Positions 1-6,650 are shown, counted from the first letter of the stretch. The stretch is 11,415 bases of DNA from Cyanobacteriota bacterium (GCA_025054735.1 JANWZG010000074.1:1-11415), one strand, 5' to 3'. Translations and numbers: made by a program. The notes: generated by a model not told the origin, from the sequence alone.

Positions 1-690
1 CGCCTAGAGATGATCGGTACCGTATATGCCTACTGGTCAGCCTATGACATCTGGTTGCAGATTAACAGCGTAGAGCGCAACCGTCGCCGTTACACATTAA
101 TGGCAGCGAACCTAGCGCCACTTGTTAGCAAAGCTACTTACAATTTAGCAGTAATGCTCAGTGGTTACCAAAGCCGTGTTGGGCAAGTTCAAAGTCAATA
201 TGCCCTATCGTCTTTTCCAAAAGATATCCAGAGCTTTAGCGACACAGTTCAGCAAGCTATTCTTCAGCAGGATCGGTTAGCCGTGTTAGTGCAGGGAATT
301 CCTGGCACAGGCAAAACTGCCTGGACTCAAGCCATGGCTAAGGAGGTCTTAGTACCACTCCGCTATGTGATTTTTATCTTGGATCATGATGCAGTCGAGC
401 ACTTTATCCCACCCGCCTACCTAGAACGGATCTGCATTATCATTAACGAGGCCGATAACCTAGCGCAGGATCGCTCCCTGGAGATTGCACAACGAACCAG
501 CAAGACCGAACATATTCTCAGCCTGCTAGACGGCACGCTGTATCAAAGCGTAGTGGATGAGAGTAGTGTCCAGGTGCAACAAAAATTGGTAATCTTGATG
601 ACCTGCAACACGTCTGAGCGGCTAGATCCAGCTATGCTCCGCAAGGGTAGAGTCGATCTTACCTTTGAATTTACCCACCGCTTTGTATAG
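1..690 (+). CDS. BCS1-like AAA ATPase, 5' end outside window
   Basis: The frame is open from base 1 to the TAG at 688-690. The first ATG is at 10, but the codons before it are also open and no ribosome-binding site is visible, so the gene probably starts upstream. Counting from that ATG, the Walker A is GIPGTGKT at residues 96-103, Walker B is CIIINEADN at 142-150, the sensor 1 Asn is N200 in MTCNT, and an arginine-finger segment ERLDPAMLRKGRVD lies at 203-216. The last segment resembles the ERLDPALxRPGRVD signature of BCS1-type AAA proteins, which remodel folded protein substrates. Two things are odd. The Walker B aspartate is Asn146, and the protein ends 10 residues after the arginine-finger region, so the helical AAA lid is missing. 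It converges on the nucleotidyltransferase gene with a 35-nt gap. The substrate cannot be inferred. Confidence 0.82.
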   Translation, partial: RLEMIGTVYAYWSAYDIWLQINSVERNRRRYTLMAANLAPLVSKATYNLAVMLSGYQSRVGQVQSQYALSSFPKDIQSFSDTVQQAILQQDRLAVLVQGIPGTGKTAWTQAMAKEVLVPLRYVIFILDHDAVEHFIPPAYLERICIIINEADNLAQDRSLEIAQRTSKTEHILSLLDGTLYQSVVDESSVQVQQKLVILMTCNTSERLDPAMLRKGRVDLTFEFTHRFV

Positions 691-725
691 AAAAAGATTG
701 TTGATGGCGTTGCTACAGGCGAGGA

Positions 726-1532
726 TTAGAACGATCCTGCACCCGTGCGCAGTTGTACAAGCAATTGATGCAGGTCTGCTTTGGCAGTTGGTACTTCTGG
801 TAAGGCACTAGCTTGACTAGCATCCTCTAACAGCCGCTGAAGCCGTTGATACTCGCCATGATGGAATGGAACATCAGCATGGGTAAGTGCGATGTCGTCT
901 GAACCTGTAACTTTGCTAGCGATTAAATCTGAAAGATAAGAAAGCTGAAAGTCTTGATTAAGGCTATTAAGGTTGGTATTAATTGTTCCCGATCGCATGA
1001 GGTGAATGCCTGTTAGCAACGCTCGATAGGCATAGAGCAAGGGTTTAATTTGGTGGGGCGGTTGCTGGAACATATGCCAGTAGGTTGATGCTAAGCCAGC
1101 ATAGTGATACAAATGATGCCGGGTAATACATTTGGGAACGATCGCTCGCAACCTATCGTGGTGCGGTGTAGTGTATAGGATCAACGGGGAACAGAGGTGC
1201 TCCAAAGCTGCTCCATTTTTCTTCAGCAGTAGCAGAGAAAACTTCTTGAGATCGTGCAGATCAACATTGATAACTAGTGATGCAGTTGTAGCATTGGCCT
1301 GGCGCACCGCTGAGATAGACTCGTTGGCCACCTCTAGGCCCACGACGGCTGAGACTGGTAGAATATAGGCTCCTCGCACGTCATAGGCTGAGTTTGGAGA
1401 CGGAAACCCATACAGATGATCACCACTCAGGGTCGCGAATACCATCGGGTAGGGCGAAGCTACAACCTGAGCAATCTGAGCAATAGTCTCCCGTAGATCA
1501 TCATCCACCACAGCATTGCTGACACTAGTCAC
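726..1532 (-). CDS. nucleotidyltransferase-fold protein (COG3541/YcgL-like), catalytic motif degenerate
   Basis: This 268-residue protein resembles the DNA polymerase beta-like nucleotidyltransferases related to YcgL. Residues 37-61 follow the family pattern of GxHxYG, then a serine and two aspartates, then RG. Here GDHLYG is at 37-42 and SAYDVRG at 48-54. The first aspartate of the usual SDxD is Ala49 (GCC, one base from GAC). A later acidic strand, NVDLHDLKKF at about 88-98, keeps possible third-acid candidates, and ALEHLCSP at about 109-116 is also family-like. The start is GTG at 1532, inside the last codons of hetR, giving an 8-base overlap that suggests translational coupling. No other methionine occurs before residue 30. 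Known members are mostly uncharacterised. With the altered active site this could be a non-catalytic binding protein. The family call is fairly sure; the loss of activity is inference. Confidence 0.8.
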   Translation of the reverse strand: MTSVSNAVVDDDLRETIAQIAQVVASPYPMVFATLSGDHLYGFPSPNSAYDVRGAYILPVSAVVGLEVANESISAVRQANATTASLVINVDLHDLKKFSLLLLKKNGAALEHLCSPLILYTTPHHDRLRAIVPKCITRHHLYHYAGLASTYWHMFQQPPHQIKPLLYAYRALLTGIHLMRSGTINTNLNSLNQDFQLSYLSDLIASKVTGSDDIALTHADVPFHHGEYQRLQRLLEDASQASALPEVPTAKADLHQLLVQLRTGAGSF

Positions 1533-2421
1533 GCTCGCCTAGCACCATCTGGAGAATGATTGGCTCACCATTAGCTTCATGGTAGCGATCTGCCCAAGCC
1601 CGAATGGTTTCATCTAGCTCAGCGATCGCAGCATCTATGCGATCAGCGGGAATATCTAACTCTTCCAAAATCCGAATGGTTTTAGGTTTTTGATCAGCCC
1701 AGTCCTTCATCAGTCGGAAGAACCGTGCTGTATCTTCCACCATGATATAAGTACGCTCTTCCTCGTCAGCAGGGGAGTAAGATGCGCGAGTTAGGGCGTA
1801 GAAGGGCATTCCCCAAGGAGAATCAATGCGAGTAACCGTGCCAGAATAAATCAAGCGGCGCTTGATATGCTCAGCTAGAGCTTCACTAAGGGGTAACCGG
1901 CGCTCAGGAGGCAAGTTTTCTTGCGATCGAGCATGTAAAAACTCAATCAAGTCCATGAACTGGAATGAGTTGACAATTTGGGCATCAGGCAAGTTAGGCG
2001 GCAAGCGCTGCTCAATGTGACGCTTCTCTTCAGCCGTAAAGCTAGTGCCCGAAATTCTAGATATGCCCGGCTGCCAAGGATATTGCTCTAACCATACATA
2101 GGGAAACTGAATCAAGTAGCGTGGCTCTTGAGAACCCAGCATCTTTAACAATTTGCCCTTCGTTAGTGCCTCCCGAACCTCCTCAACAATAACCTTGACT
2201 CGTTTTGGCTCGATGTGGTGCAGGTGCCCTGTCATACGTAAATTTTGACCTTGCTCCAGATAGGTCATGTAGATAGCACACTTGGCAGCCGTTGCCGCTG
2301 CGTCCAAGAAAGCGCCATGGCGATGACCACTCGTTCGCATAGCACTAAAGGCAAGGTATAGCATAATCTGATCCATTGCGCTGGGGCTAAGGCGCTTAAT
2401 CAGATCAAGGTCGTTTGTCAT
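1525..2421 (-). CDS. hetR: HetR, master regulator of heterocyst differentiation/patterning
   Basis: HetR is a dimeric DNA-binding regulator that drives heterocyst commitment and activates its own gene; it is inhibited by RGSGR peptides from PatS and PatX. I recognise the protein across its whole length. It has an N-terminal DNA-binding unit (about 1-98), a flap (about 99-216) and a C-terminal hood. With the ATG at 2421 it is 298 residues and numbers exactly like Anabaena HetR: Cys48, Ser152, Ser179, Arg223, Glu253, Glu254 and Asp256 all fall in place. These include residues reported for dimerisation, for proposed protease activity and for peptide binding. A GTG two codons upstream (2427) is possible, but it would break that register. 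Neither start has a clear Shine-Dalgarno. Upstream lies patX; downstream the nucleotidyltransferase gene overlaps the stop. HetR also occurs in non-heterocystous filamentous cyanobacteria. Confidence 0.97.
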   Translation of the reverse strand: MTNDLDLIKRLSPSAMDQIMLYLAFSAMRTSGHRHGAFLDAAATAAKCAIYMTYLEQGQNLRMTGHLHHIEPKRVKVIVEEVREALTKGKLLKMLGSQEPRYLIQFPYVWLEQYPWQPGISRISGTSFTAEEKRHIEQRLPPNLPDAQIVNSFQFMDLIEFLHARSQENLPPERRLPLSEALAEHIKRRLIYSGTVTRIDSPWGMPFYALTRASYSPADEEERTYIMVEDTARFFRLMKDWADQKPKTIRILEELDIPADRIDAAIAELDETIRAWADRYHEANGEPIILQMVLGERD

Positions 2422-2671
2422 AGTCACGGATATAGCGGCACAACATTACACGTATGCATTCCAGAGAGCACCCGATCAAAGCAATTCACATAGAAACCTG
2501 AGTCATCACAGACTAGGCCGAATCAAATCTTGGGATCCTCAGCGTAGAGCCTTAAATTTGACCGATAACTTGTCATTATCTTACTAAAGAATCTTAGGAA
2601 TGTTATACCGATGTGCACAGATATATTGTCATTGCTAAATAAATTCAGCAACCTGTAGGACTAAATCTGTG
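2422..2671 (-). promoter_or_regulatory. patX-hetR intergenic region, probable hetR control region
   Basis: These 250 bases separate the patX stop from the hetR ATG and hold no other convincing ORF. Read on the minus strand, a TATAAC -10-like hexamer lies at 2602-2607, about 180 nt before hetR. A perfect 8-bp palindrome, TGTGCACA, lies at 2612-2619 just upstream of it. I found no good -35 at standard spacing, no GTA-N8-TAC NtcA site and no copy of the GGG-N6-CCC type HetR target known from hetP. Anabaena hetR has long leaders with several start sites, so a long leader here is unsurprising. The promoter assignment is tentative. Confidence 0.4.
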
Positions 2672-2845
2672 CTAGCGGCCACTACCCCGGTAGGACGCAT
2701 CACGTTCTACATCCTCTGATGCTATAGTGCTGAGAGCAACTTGGGGTTGAATATACTGGAGAGCGACGATCGTTGGTAGAACAGCTAGCGCTGCAATTCC
2801 TAGGGCAATTAGGTTAGTACCTAACTTTTTAGTGTTGGTACGCAT
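2672..2845 (-). CDS. patX: PatX-type RGSGR peptide precursor, inhibitor of HetR
   Basis: This 57-codon gene is short enough to be missed by length-filtered gene finding. Residues 1-7 are basic (MRTNTKK). Residues 8-29 are a hydrophobic stretch fitting a Sec signal or membrane anchor. A polar acidic linker follows, and the protein ends exactly in RGSGR at residues 53-57, followed by TAG. PatX proteins are short, N-terminally hydrophobic and end in RG(S/T)GR. They are reported as the most widespread RGSGR source in filamentous cyanobacteria, often near hetR, and restrain differentiation by binding the HetR hood. The ATG at 2845 is preceded by a perfect GGAGG at 5 nt. The gene starts 54 nt after the FAD gene stop and lies 250 nt upstream of hetR on the same strand. 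A weak promoter candidate (TTGTCA at 2893-2898, CATAGT at 2868-2873, spacer 19) lies in the 54-nt gap. Whether the peptide is processed is unknown. Confidence 0.92.
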   Translation of the reverse strand: MRTNTKKLGTNLIALGIAALAVLPTIVALQYIQPQVALSTIASEDVERDASYRGSGR

Positions 2846-2850
2846 AGAAA

Positions 2851-2855
2851 CCTCC
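2851..2855 (-). promoter_or_regulatory. Shine-Dalgarno of patX
   Basis: A perfect GGAGG on the minus strand lies 5 nt before the patX ATG. It is one of the clearest ribosome-binding sites in the window and strongly supports translation of this very short gene. hetR, in contrast, has none that I can see. Confidence 0.85.
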
Positions 2856-2899
2856 GTATCAGTGGGGACTATGAACTGTTACGGGGGTTTATTGACAAA

Positions 2900-4693
2900 T
2901 CAGGATAAGCTTGAGGAATTCTCAGGCAGCACGTTAATAGCCTCTACTAACAGCCAGTTACCTGATGGGTTATAGCGGCCTTGCACAGAGATACGTTGAC
3001 CTGTTGTCAGCCTAGCCAACTGGTTATCTACCTCGTTCCTAAGAGTGACCAGCGCTAGAGTACCCACAGTCAGCCTATGAGGTCGCTGGAGCGTTATGGT
3101 GTAGTGCTGCTCTCCATGCCGATGAAAAACACCTGTCCAGTCTTGATCCCAGGCTTGTGTAGTCAGAGTTGGTGAGCTAGGTTGAGCAGCGATAGGAGCA
3201 TTGCCATCCGGCGGATAAGCATCGGGATGATCTAGATAGTACTGTTGCCAAGTCAGCCATTGGGGATGGTAAGGAGGCAGGTTAAACAGTGGGATAACGG
3301 CAAGGGGTGCAAGTGGATCAGTAAGCAAAGCATCCTGCAACAGACGAACAGGCAGTTCTCGAGGCTGGCAACGACGCTCGATGCAAAGAGCAGCAGCCAT
3401 GCCCGCAGCCTGACCAATCCCTAGTACAGTGGGTTGCAGGCGAGTAGCGCCATTAGCAATGTGGGAGACAGCAATATTTTTCTCACAGACCAACAAACCG
3501 TCAACGGTAGCAGGAATCAGTGCCCCATAGGGAATAGTAAAGGGAGTGCCCGTCCAGCGTCCACCCCAGCGAATAGACTTGGATGTCAGCGGTAAGTCGT
3601 AGTTGGGATAGTGGTGATCGTTGGCATAGTTACCAAGGGCAATCGCTTGGACAGATCCGGTAGCGTCTAGGGGGAGGGCCGCAACTCGTCCTTGGGGCAT
3701 GGGTAAAATGTCTTGCTCACGAATGGTAGTGACACCCTGGAGGCGGCGACTTTCTCGATAGTAAGGATGTAGAGCGTAGGCAGACAGCGCATGGGGAAAG
3801 ATGTCTGCAAGGCCATAGCGCCGACCGAGCTGAGTTTGAATATGACAAGCAAAGCTTTGACTATGCCAGAGACTTTCCTGGAGGAACTCAGCAGCAGCTT
3901 GGGGCGATTGCAATAGCCGATCAATACCTTCTCCGTAGTCATTGCCGTGGATAGGCCAGTTGATCATAAAGCGATCGCCGGGCAGCCGTCCATAGTTCAG
4001 AAACGTCTCCGCCCCATACTGTTCCCAAGCTCCGGCAAATTTTTCTGGCGTGTGGATTGGTGGCGGGGGAATAGCTGGAGCACTGTTACCCTCCCCTACA
4101 TCTTGCAAGATCACGACCCAAGTCGGAACTTGCACCGGATAGCGTTGGGTCAGTTCGTTAGCAGCCACAGGCGCACTTGGTTCTCCCCACTCGGCCTGCC
4201 ATTCCCATCCCCAACGGTGAGGCACCTCTCCTAACGCTAGTACCTCCCCTAACTCGGTACCATCCAAAATCAGGTGGGCATAGACTCGCAGGTGGGCAAA
4301 TTGCACATAGGTAAGCCGATCGTCTCGGCGACCAACCGCTAGTGGTGCGCCACCTACAATCCACTGCAAATTAGGCAACGCCTGCGCCCAGTCGGCAAAA
4401 ATCTCCGCTCCGATACGGGGATCATAGGTAAAGAAACTCACCCAGCCATGATCCAAGCCCTGTGGCTGGCGATGCTGAAGCTCCCGCAGGAAAGCTCCCC
4501 ACAAACCTGTCTGAAAAGCCAGCAGCTCATTGCCATCGGGAGCAGCAACTCCAGCAGATGTCAACATGCCTCCCAACCAACTATGCTCGCTAACAAGAAC
4601 TGTTTGGACACCCCGACGTGCCGCTTGCAGAGCTGCTGCGGTGCCTCCAGTGCCTCCGCCTACTACTAGCACCTCCGTTGTGAGTTCATCCAC
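2900..4693 (-). CDS. FAD-dependent oxidoreductase (FAD_oxidored family)
   Basis: This is a 597-residue flavoprotein. The N-terminal Rossmann dinucleotide-binding fold shows VLVVGGGTGGTAAA with GxGxxG at residues 12-17, followed by an acidic residue (Glu36) that usually binds the adenosine ribose, and WLGGMLTSAG at 39-48. A second FAD-contacting segment near residues 395-435 contains ANGATRLQPTVLGIGQAAG, typical of PF12831-type oxidoreductases. The substrate is unknown. About 90 residues at the C-terminus (from about 505) are beta-rich and include GQRISVQGRYNPSGNWLLVE, unlike the flavin fold and somewhat OB-like. The start is GTG at 4693, with GGAGGAG 11-13 nt upstream. It sits 42 nt after the SDR gene and 54 nt before patX on the same strand, so cotranscription is possible. 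There is no evident membrane segment or export signal. Confidence 0.88.
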   Translation of the reverse strand: MDELTTEVLVVGGGTGGTAAALQAARRGVQTVLVSEHSWLGGMLTSAGVAAPDGNELLAFQTGLWGAFLRELQHRQPQGLDHGWVSFFTYDPRIGAEIFADWAQALPNLQWIVGGAPLAVGRRDDRLTYVQFAHLRVYAHLILDGTELGEVLALGEVPHRWGWEWQAEWGEPSAPVAANELTQRYPVQVPTWVVILQDVGEGNSAPAIPPPPIHTPEKFAGAWEQYGAETFLNYGRLPGDRFMINWPIHGNDYGEGIDRLLQSPQAAAEFLQESLWHSQSFACHIQTQLGRRYGLADIFPHALSAYALHPYYRESRRLQGVTTIREQDILPMPQGRVAALPLDATGSVQAIALGNYANDHHYPNYDLPLTSKSIRWGGRWTGTPFTIPYGALIPATVDGLLVCEKNIAVSHIANGATRLQPTVLGIGQAAGMAAALCIERRCQPRELPVRLLQDALLTDPLAPLAVIPLFNLPPYHPQWLTWQQYYLDHPDAYPPDGNAPIAAQPSSPTLTTQAWDQDWTGVFHRHGEQHYTITLQRPHRLTVGTLALVTLRNEVDNQLARLTTGQRISVQGRYNPSGNWLLVEAINVLPENSSSLS

Positions 4694-4735
4694 TCTTGTT
4701 GGTTCTCCTCCGATGGGTAATCGGGCTAACGATCG

Positions 4736-5392
4736 TCAGACTGACGCAAACAGTTCTGAAATGGGCTGTGGGTTGATCTCAGGACGAGACACAATTTCTA
4801 CAATTTTGTTGTGGGCTGCGGGATGCATCAGGGCTGCTACACAAACCTGGGCAACCTTAGTGCGAGGGATGCTGCCTTCAAACAGGGTATCAGCTTTGCC
4901 CATCACAATCGCGGAGGTGTCATCAGTATTTTTCAGCCCACCAGGACGAACGATCGTGTAGGTCAGACCACTTTTTTGCAGATACTCCTCTGCCTGTTTT
5001 TTCCATAGCAGTACTAGCCAGAACAGGTTGAGGGGATGAAATAATTGAGATACACAGAGGGATGACACTAAAACAAAGTGTTGAATACCCTTGGCCTTAG
5101 CCACGTCAACCAAGTTTTTAGTGCCCTCAAAATCCACCTTATAGGGGCCAGTAGGGTCAAGGCTAGGTCTTGCACCTGTTGCGCATAGGAGGACAGTGCA
5201 GTCAGCGATCGCAGGGGCCAATTTATCAGCCTGCAATACATCCCCTACCACCAGTTCAACTTGAGGAGGCAAAATTGCTTGAGCAGTGTCCAAATTACGC
5301 ACCAGTGCACGCACTGGAATGTTTTGAGCAACTAGTTCCTGCACAATGCGACGACCTGTCTCGCCCGTTGCCCCAGCTACAAATGCTTTCAT
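4736..5392 (-). CDS. NAD(P)-binding atypical SDR (NmrA/SDR_a5-like)
   Basis: This 218-residue protein is a single Rossmann-fold domain. The glycine motif GATGETG is at residues 7-13, followed by two arginines (14-15) that suit NADP phosphate. Further family features are the acidic turn VVGDVLQ at about 48-54, HFVLVSSL in the middle strand and TIVRPGGL in the C-terminal half. It matches the compact atypical SDRs common in cyanobacteria and plastids (At5g02240/Tic62-like, related to Ycf39). These often lack the classical catalytic Tyr-x-x-x-Lys and may act as binding or assembly proteins rather than dehydrogenases. The ATG at 5392 has AAGGCGG a few bases upstream. It is the first gene of the run SDR, FAD oxidoreductase, patX, hetR, nucleotidyltransferase. 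Specific function is not recognisable. Confidence 0.87.
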   Translation of the reverse strand: MKAFVAGATGETGRRIVQELVAQNIPVRALVRNLDTAQAILPPQVELVVGDVLQADKLAPAIADCTVLLCATGARPSLDPTGPYKVDFEGTKNLVDVAKAKGIQHFVLVSSLCVSQLFHPLNLFWLVLLWKKQAEEYLQKSGLTYTIVRPGGLKNTDDTSAIVMGKADTLFEGSIPRTKVAQVCVAALMHPAAHNKIVEIVSRPEINPQPISELFASV

Positions 5393-5431
5393 ACCGCCTT
5401 AACTCAAATATCAATTTCTATGACATCGACT

Positions 5432-5466
5432 TCTATTGTCATTGGTTAGGGGTCGTTTGTCATTGG
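5432..5466 (-). repeat. short degenerate heptamer repeat (STRR-like)
   Basis: In the 157-nt gap between the FHA and SDR genes the minus strand reads as five consecutive 7-mers: CCAATGA, CAAACGA, CCCCTAA, CCAATGA, CAATAGA. The 11-mer TTGTCATTGGT occurs twice on the plus strand (5436-5446 and 5457-5467), 21 bp apart. Degenerate ATGAC-type heptamers are common between genes of filamentous cyanobacteria. The tract is short, and no coding content was seen in the rest of the gap. Confidence 0.45.
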
Positions 5467-5549
5467 TAGTCATCGGCCATCGCTCATGGAACAACCAGCC
5501 ATTTCTGGAAGGAACCTCGTGATGCCCACATATAGCCAAAGGAGCAGAT

Positions 5550-6020
5550 TTAGACAGGAAATTGAGTTGTATCGTCATCCTCTTCACTAGCCGCATCAGT
5601 TGGATTCGTCGCCGTTTTTGGCTCAGTCAAAAATGTCTTAATGCGAGCTGATGGGTCGGGTTGATCGGTTGCGGTCTTCCTAGGGGTCATCGTCTTGCTG
5701 AAAACATGAACAGCTAGCGGATCCAAAGAAATTTGAATCTTTGGGCCAGTACTACCGAGACGCATCACCATACCATCAGTAGCTTTTGTCTTCGTAATGC
5801 GCTCTTGGTTCACATAGGTGCCATTCGCACCCAAACTAGTGATTTCCCACCAACCTTCAGGGGTTAGCCTCATCTCAACATGATGGCGCGAGACAACCGC
5901 ACTATAGACAACCACATCATTATCGCTAGCACGGCCTATTCGCACCAGCGGCTCGACAGGAAACGACCAACTTTGTACAGGAGTAGCCTGAATTGGATGT
6001 AAAAGACTCAGAATTATCAC
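5550..6020 (-). CDS. FHA-domain (phosphothreonine-binding) protein with acidic Thr-rich tail
   Basis: This 156-residue protein has one forkhead-associated domain at about residues 10-105 and no other recognisable domain. The phosphothreonine-binding residues are in place: GR at 29-30, SRHH at 44-47, NG at 66-67 and Asn71. FHA proteins bind phosphothreonine on partner proteins and usually act in Ser/Thr kinase signalling in the cytoplasm. The C-terminal 50 residues look disordered and end in a run of Glu/Asp (146-150) followed by TTQF (151-154), a plausible kinase target. The start is taken as GTG at 6020 because the FHA strand begins immediately; the ribosome-binding site is poor. There is no kinase gene in the window. 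The gene lies 157 nt upstream of the SDR gene on the same strand and is probably a separate unit. Confidence 0.9.
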   Translation of the reverse strand: MIILSLLHPIQATPVQSWSFPVEPLVRIGRASDNDVVVYSAVVSRHHVEMRLTPEGWWEITSLGANGTYVNQERITKTKATDGMVMRLGSTGPKIQISLDPLAVHVFSKTMTPRKTATDQPDPSARIKTFLTEPKTATNPTDAASEEDDDTTQFPV

Positions 6021-6323
6021 AAATACTCAGGACAATTACTAACGGGTCTAATGGATTAGTAGCTCAGCAACAAGTGCAAAAATTTAGTACTCAGCATTGA
6101 GAGTTGAACTACTGACTTGTAGATCACTAAGCTGAATTAGAGTATTCCCAAGAACTGCTGTCAATTCACAACAAAGATTTGTGCAATGACAACACTATAG
6201 ATCCTGCCCTAGCAGTGTCTTTAACAAACTCATCCAGTAGTCTACTTGGATGTTGTCTAAATAGAAACAGTAGCTAGCCTATCGTACAGACACTCGGCAT
6301 AGCACACATTATTCCAATTCAAG
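6021..6323. other. gene-free stretch between FHA gene and tRNA-His
   Basis: These 303 bases lie between the tRNA-His 3' end and the FHA gene. I found no coding region, hairpin with U-tract or repeat. The promoter of the FHA gene should lie here, but no convincing -35/-10 pair stood out. Confidence 0.5.
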
Positions 6324-6396
6324 GGCGAACGATGGGATTCGAACCCACGAATGGTGGAACCACAATCCACTGCCTTAACCGCTTGGCTACGCTCGC
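6324..6396 (-). tRNA. tRNA-His (GTG anticodon)
   Basis: The cloverleaf folds fully on the minus strand. The acceptor stem is GCGAGCG with CGTTCGC (one G-U pair), the D arm is GCCAAGCGGTTAAGGC, the anticodon stem is GTGGA/TCCAC around the loop TTGTGGT, and the T arm is GTGGG TTCGAAT CCCAT. The anticodon GTG reads His codons CAC and CAU. The base before the acceptor stem is a G (6397) that can pair with C73, matching the extra G-1 specific to tRNA-His. CCA is not encoded. Confidence 0.97.
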
Positions 6397-6409
6397 CATA
6401 CAGCCCCTA

Positions 6410-6418
6410 ATTCTAACA
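6410..6418 (-). promoter_or_regulatory. candidate extended -10 of tRNA-His
   Basis: Read on the minus strand, TGTTAGAAT ends 12 nt before the G-1 position of tRNA-His. It combines a TGn extended -10 with TAGAAT (5 of 6 to TATAAT). No good -35 was seen, which is tolerable for an extended -10 promoter. Confidence 0.4.
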
Positions 6419-6497
6419 CAGTTTCTTATGAGGTTGAGAGGGTGTACCGAACTTTTGCTACGGACTGTGAGTAACTCTAGGGATTCATCGACACTCA

Positions 6498-6511
6498 TTG
6501 ACCTAGATCAA
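6498..6511. promoter_or_regulatory. CRP/FNR-type palindrome candidate
   Basis: TTGACCTAGATCAA is one mismatch from the FNR-type pattern TTGAT-N4-ATCAA and lies in the gap between tRNA-His and the small + strand ORF, about 140 nt upstream of that ORF. Whether any regulator binds it is unknown; a single site of this kind can arise by chance. Confidence 0.25.
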
Positions 6512-6650
6512 TCAACTTGTGATTAATAGTTGTTCAATTGCCTAACGCTGATAGTGTCTTCGAGGTTAAGAAATTCTGGAACAATCAACTCCTCTGGAAT
6601 AAGTTTGCTTAAAGTTAAGTACATGTAAACTGGCTGTGTTGACGATCGAT

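Noticed and set aside
722..738. AGGAT/ATCCT inverted repeat at the convergent ends of the AAA and nucleotidyltransferase genes
   Set aside because: Only a 5-bp stem with no T-tract; not enough to call a terminator.
3667..4364. Several ORFs of 65-95 codons on both strands within the FAD gene, with similar ones inside tldD, the photolyase and the nucleotidyltransferase genes
   Set aside because: All are contained in clear protein-coding genes in other frames and have no family resemblance or ribosome-binding site.
4445..4446. The finding entry titled 'Placeholder not used', whose coordinates are meaningless
   Set aside because: It carries no claim and has interest 0; it should be ignored.
6332..6526. 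A 64-codon plus-strand ORF beginning MGFEPTNGG
   Set aside because: It lies antisense to tRNA-His; this peptide start is the classic artefact of reading the T arm of a tRNA gene on the opposite strand.
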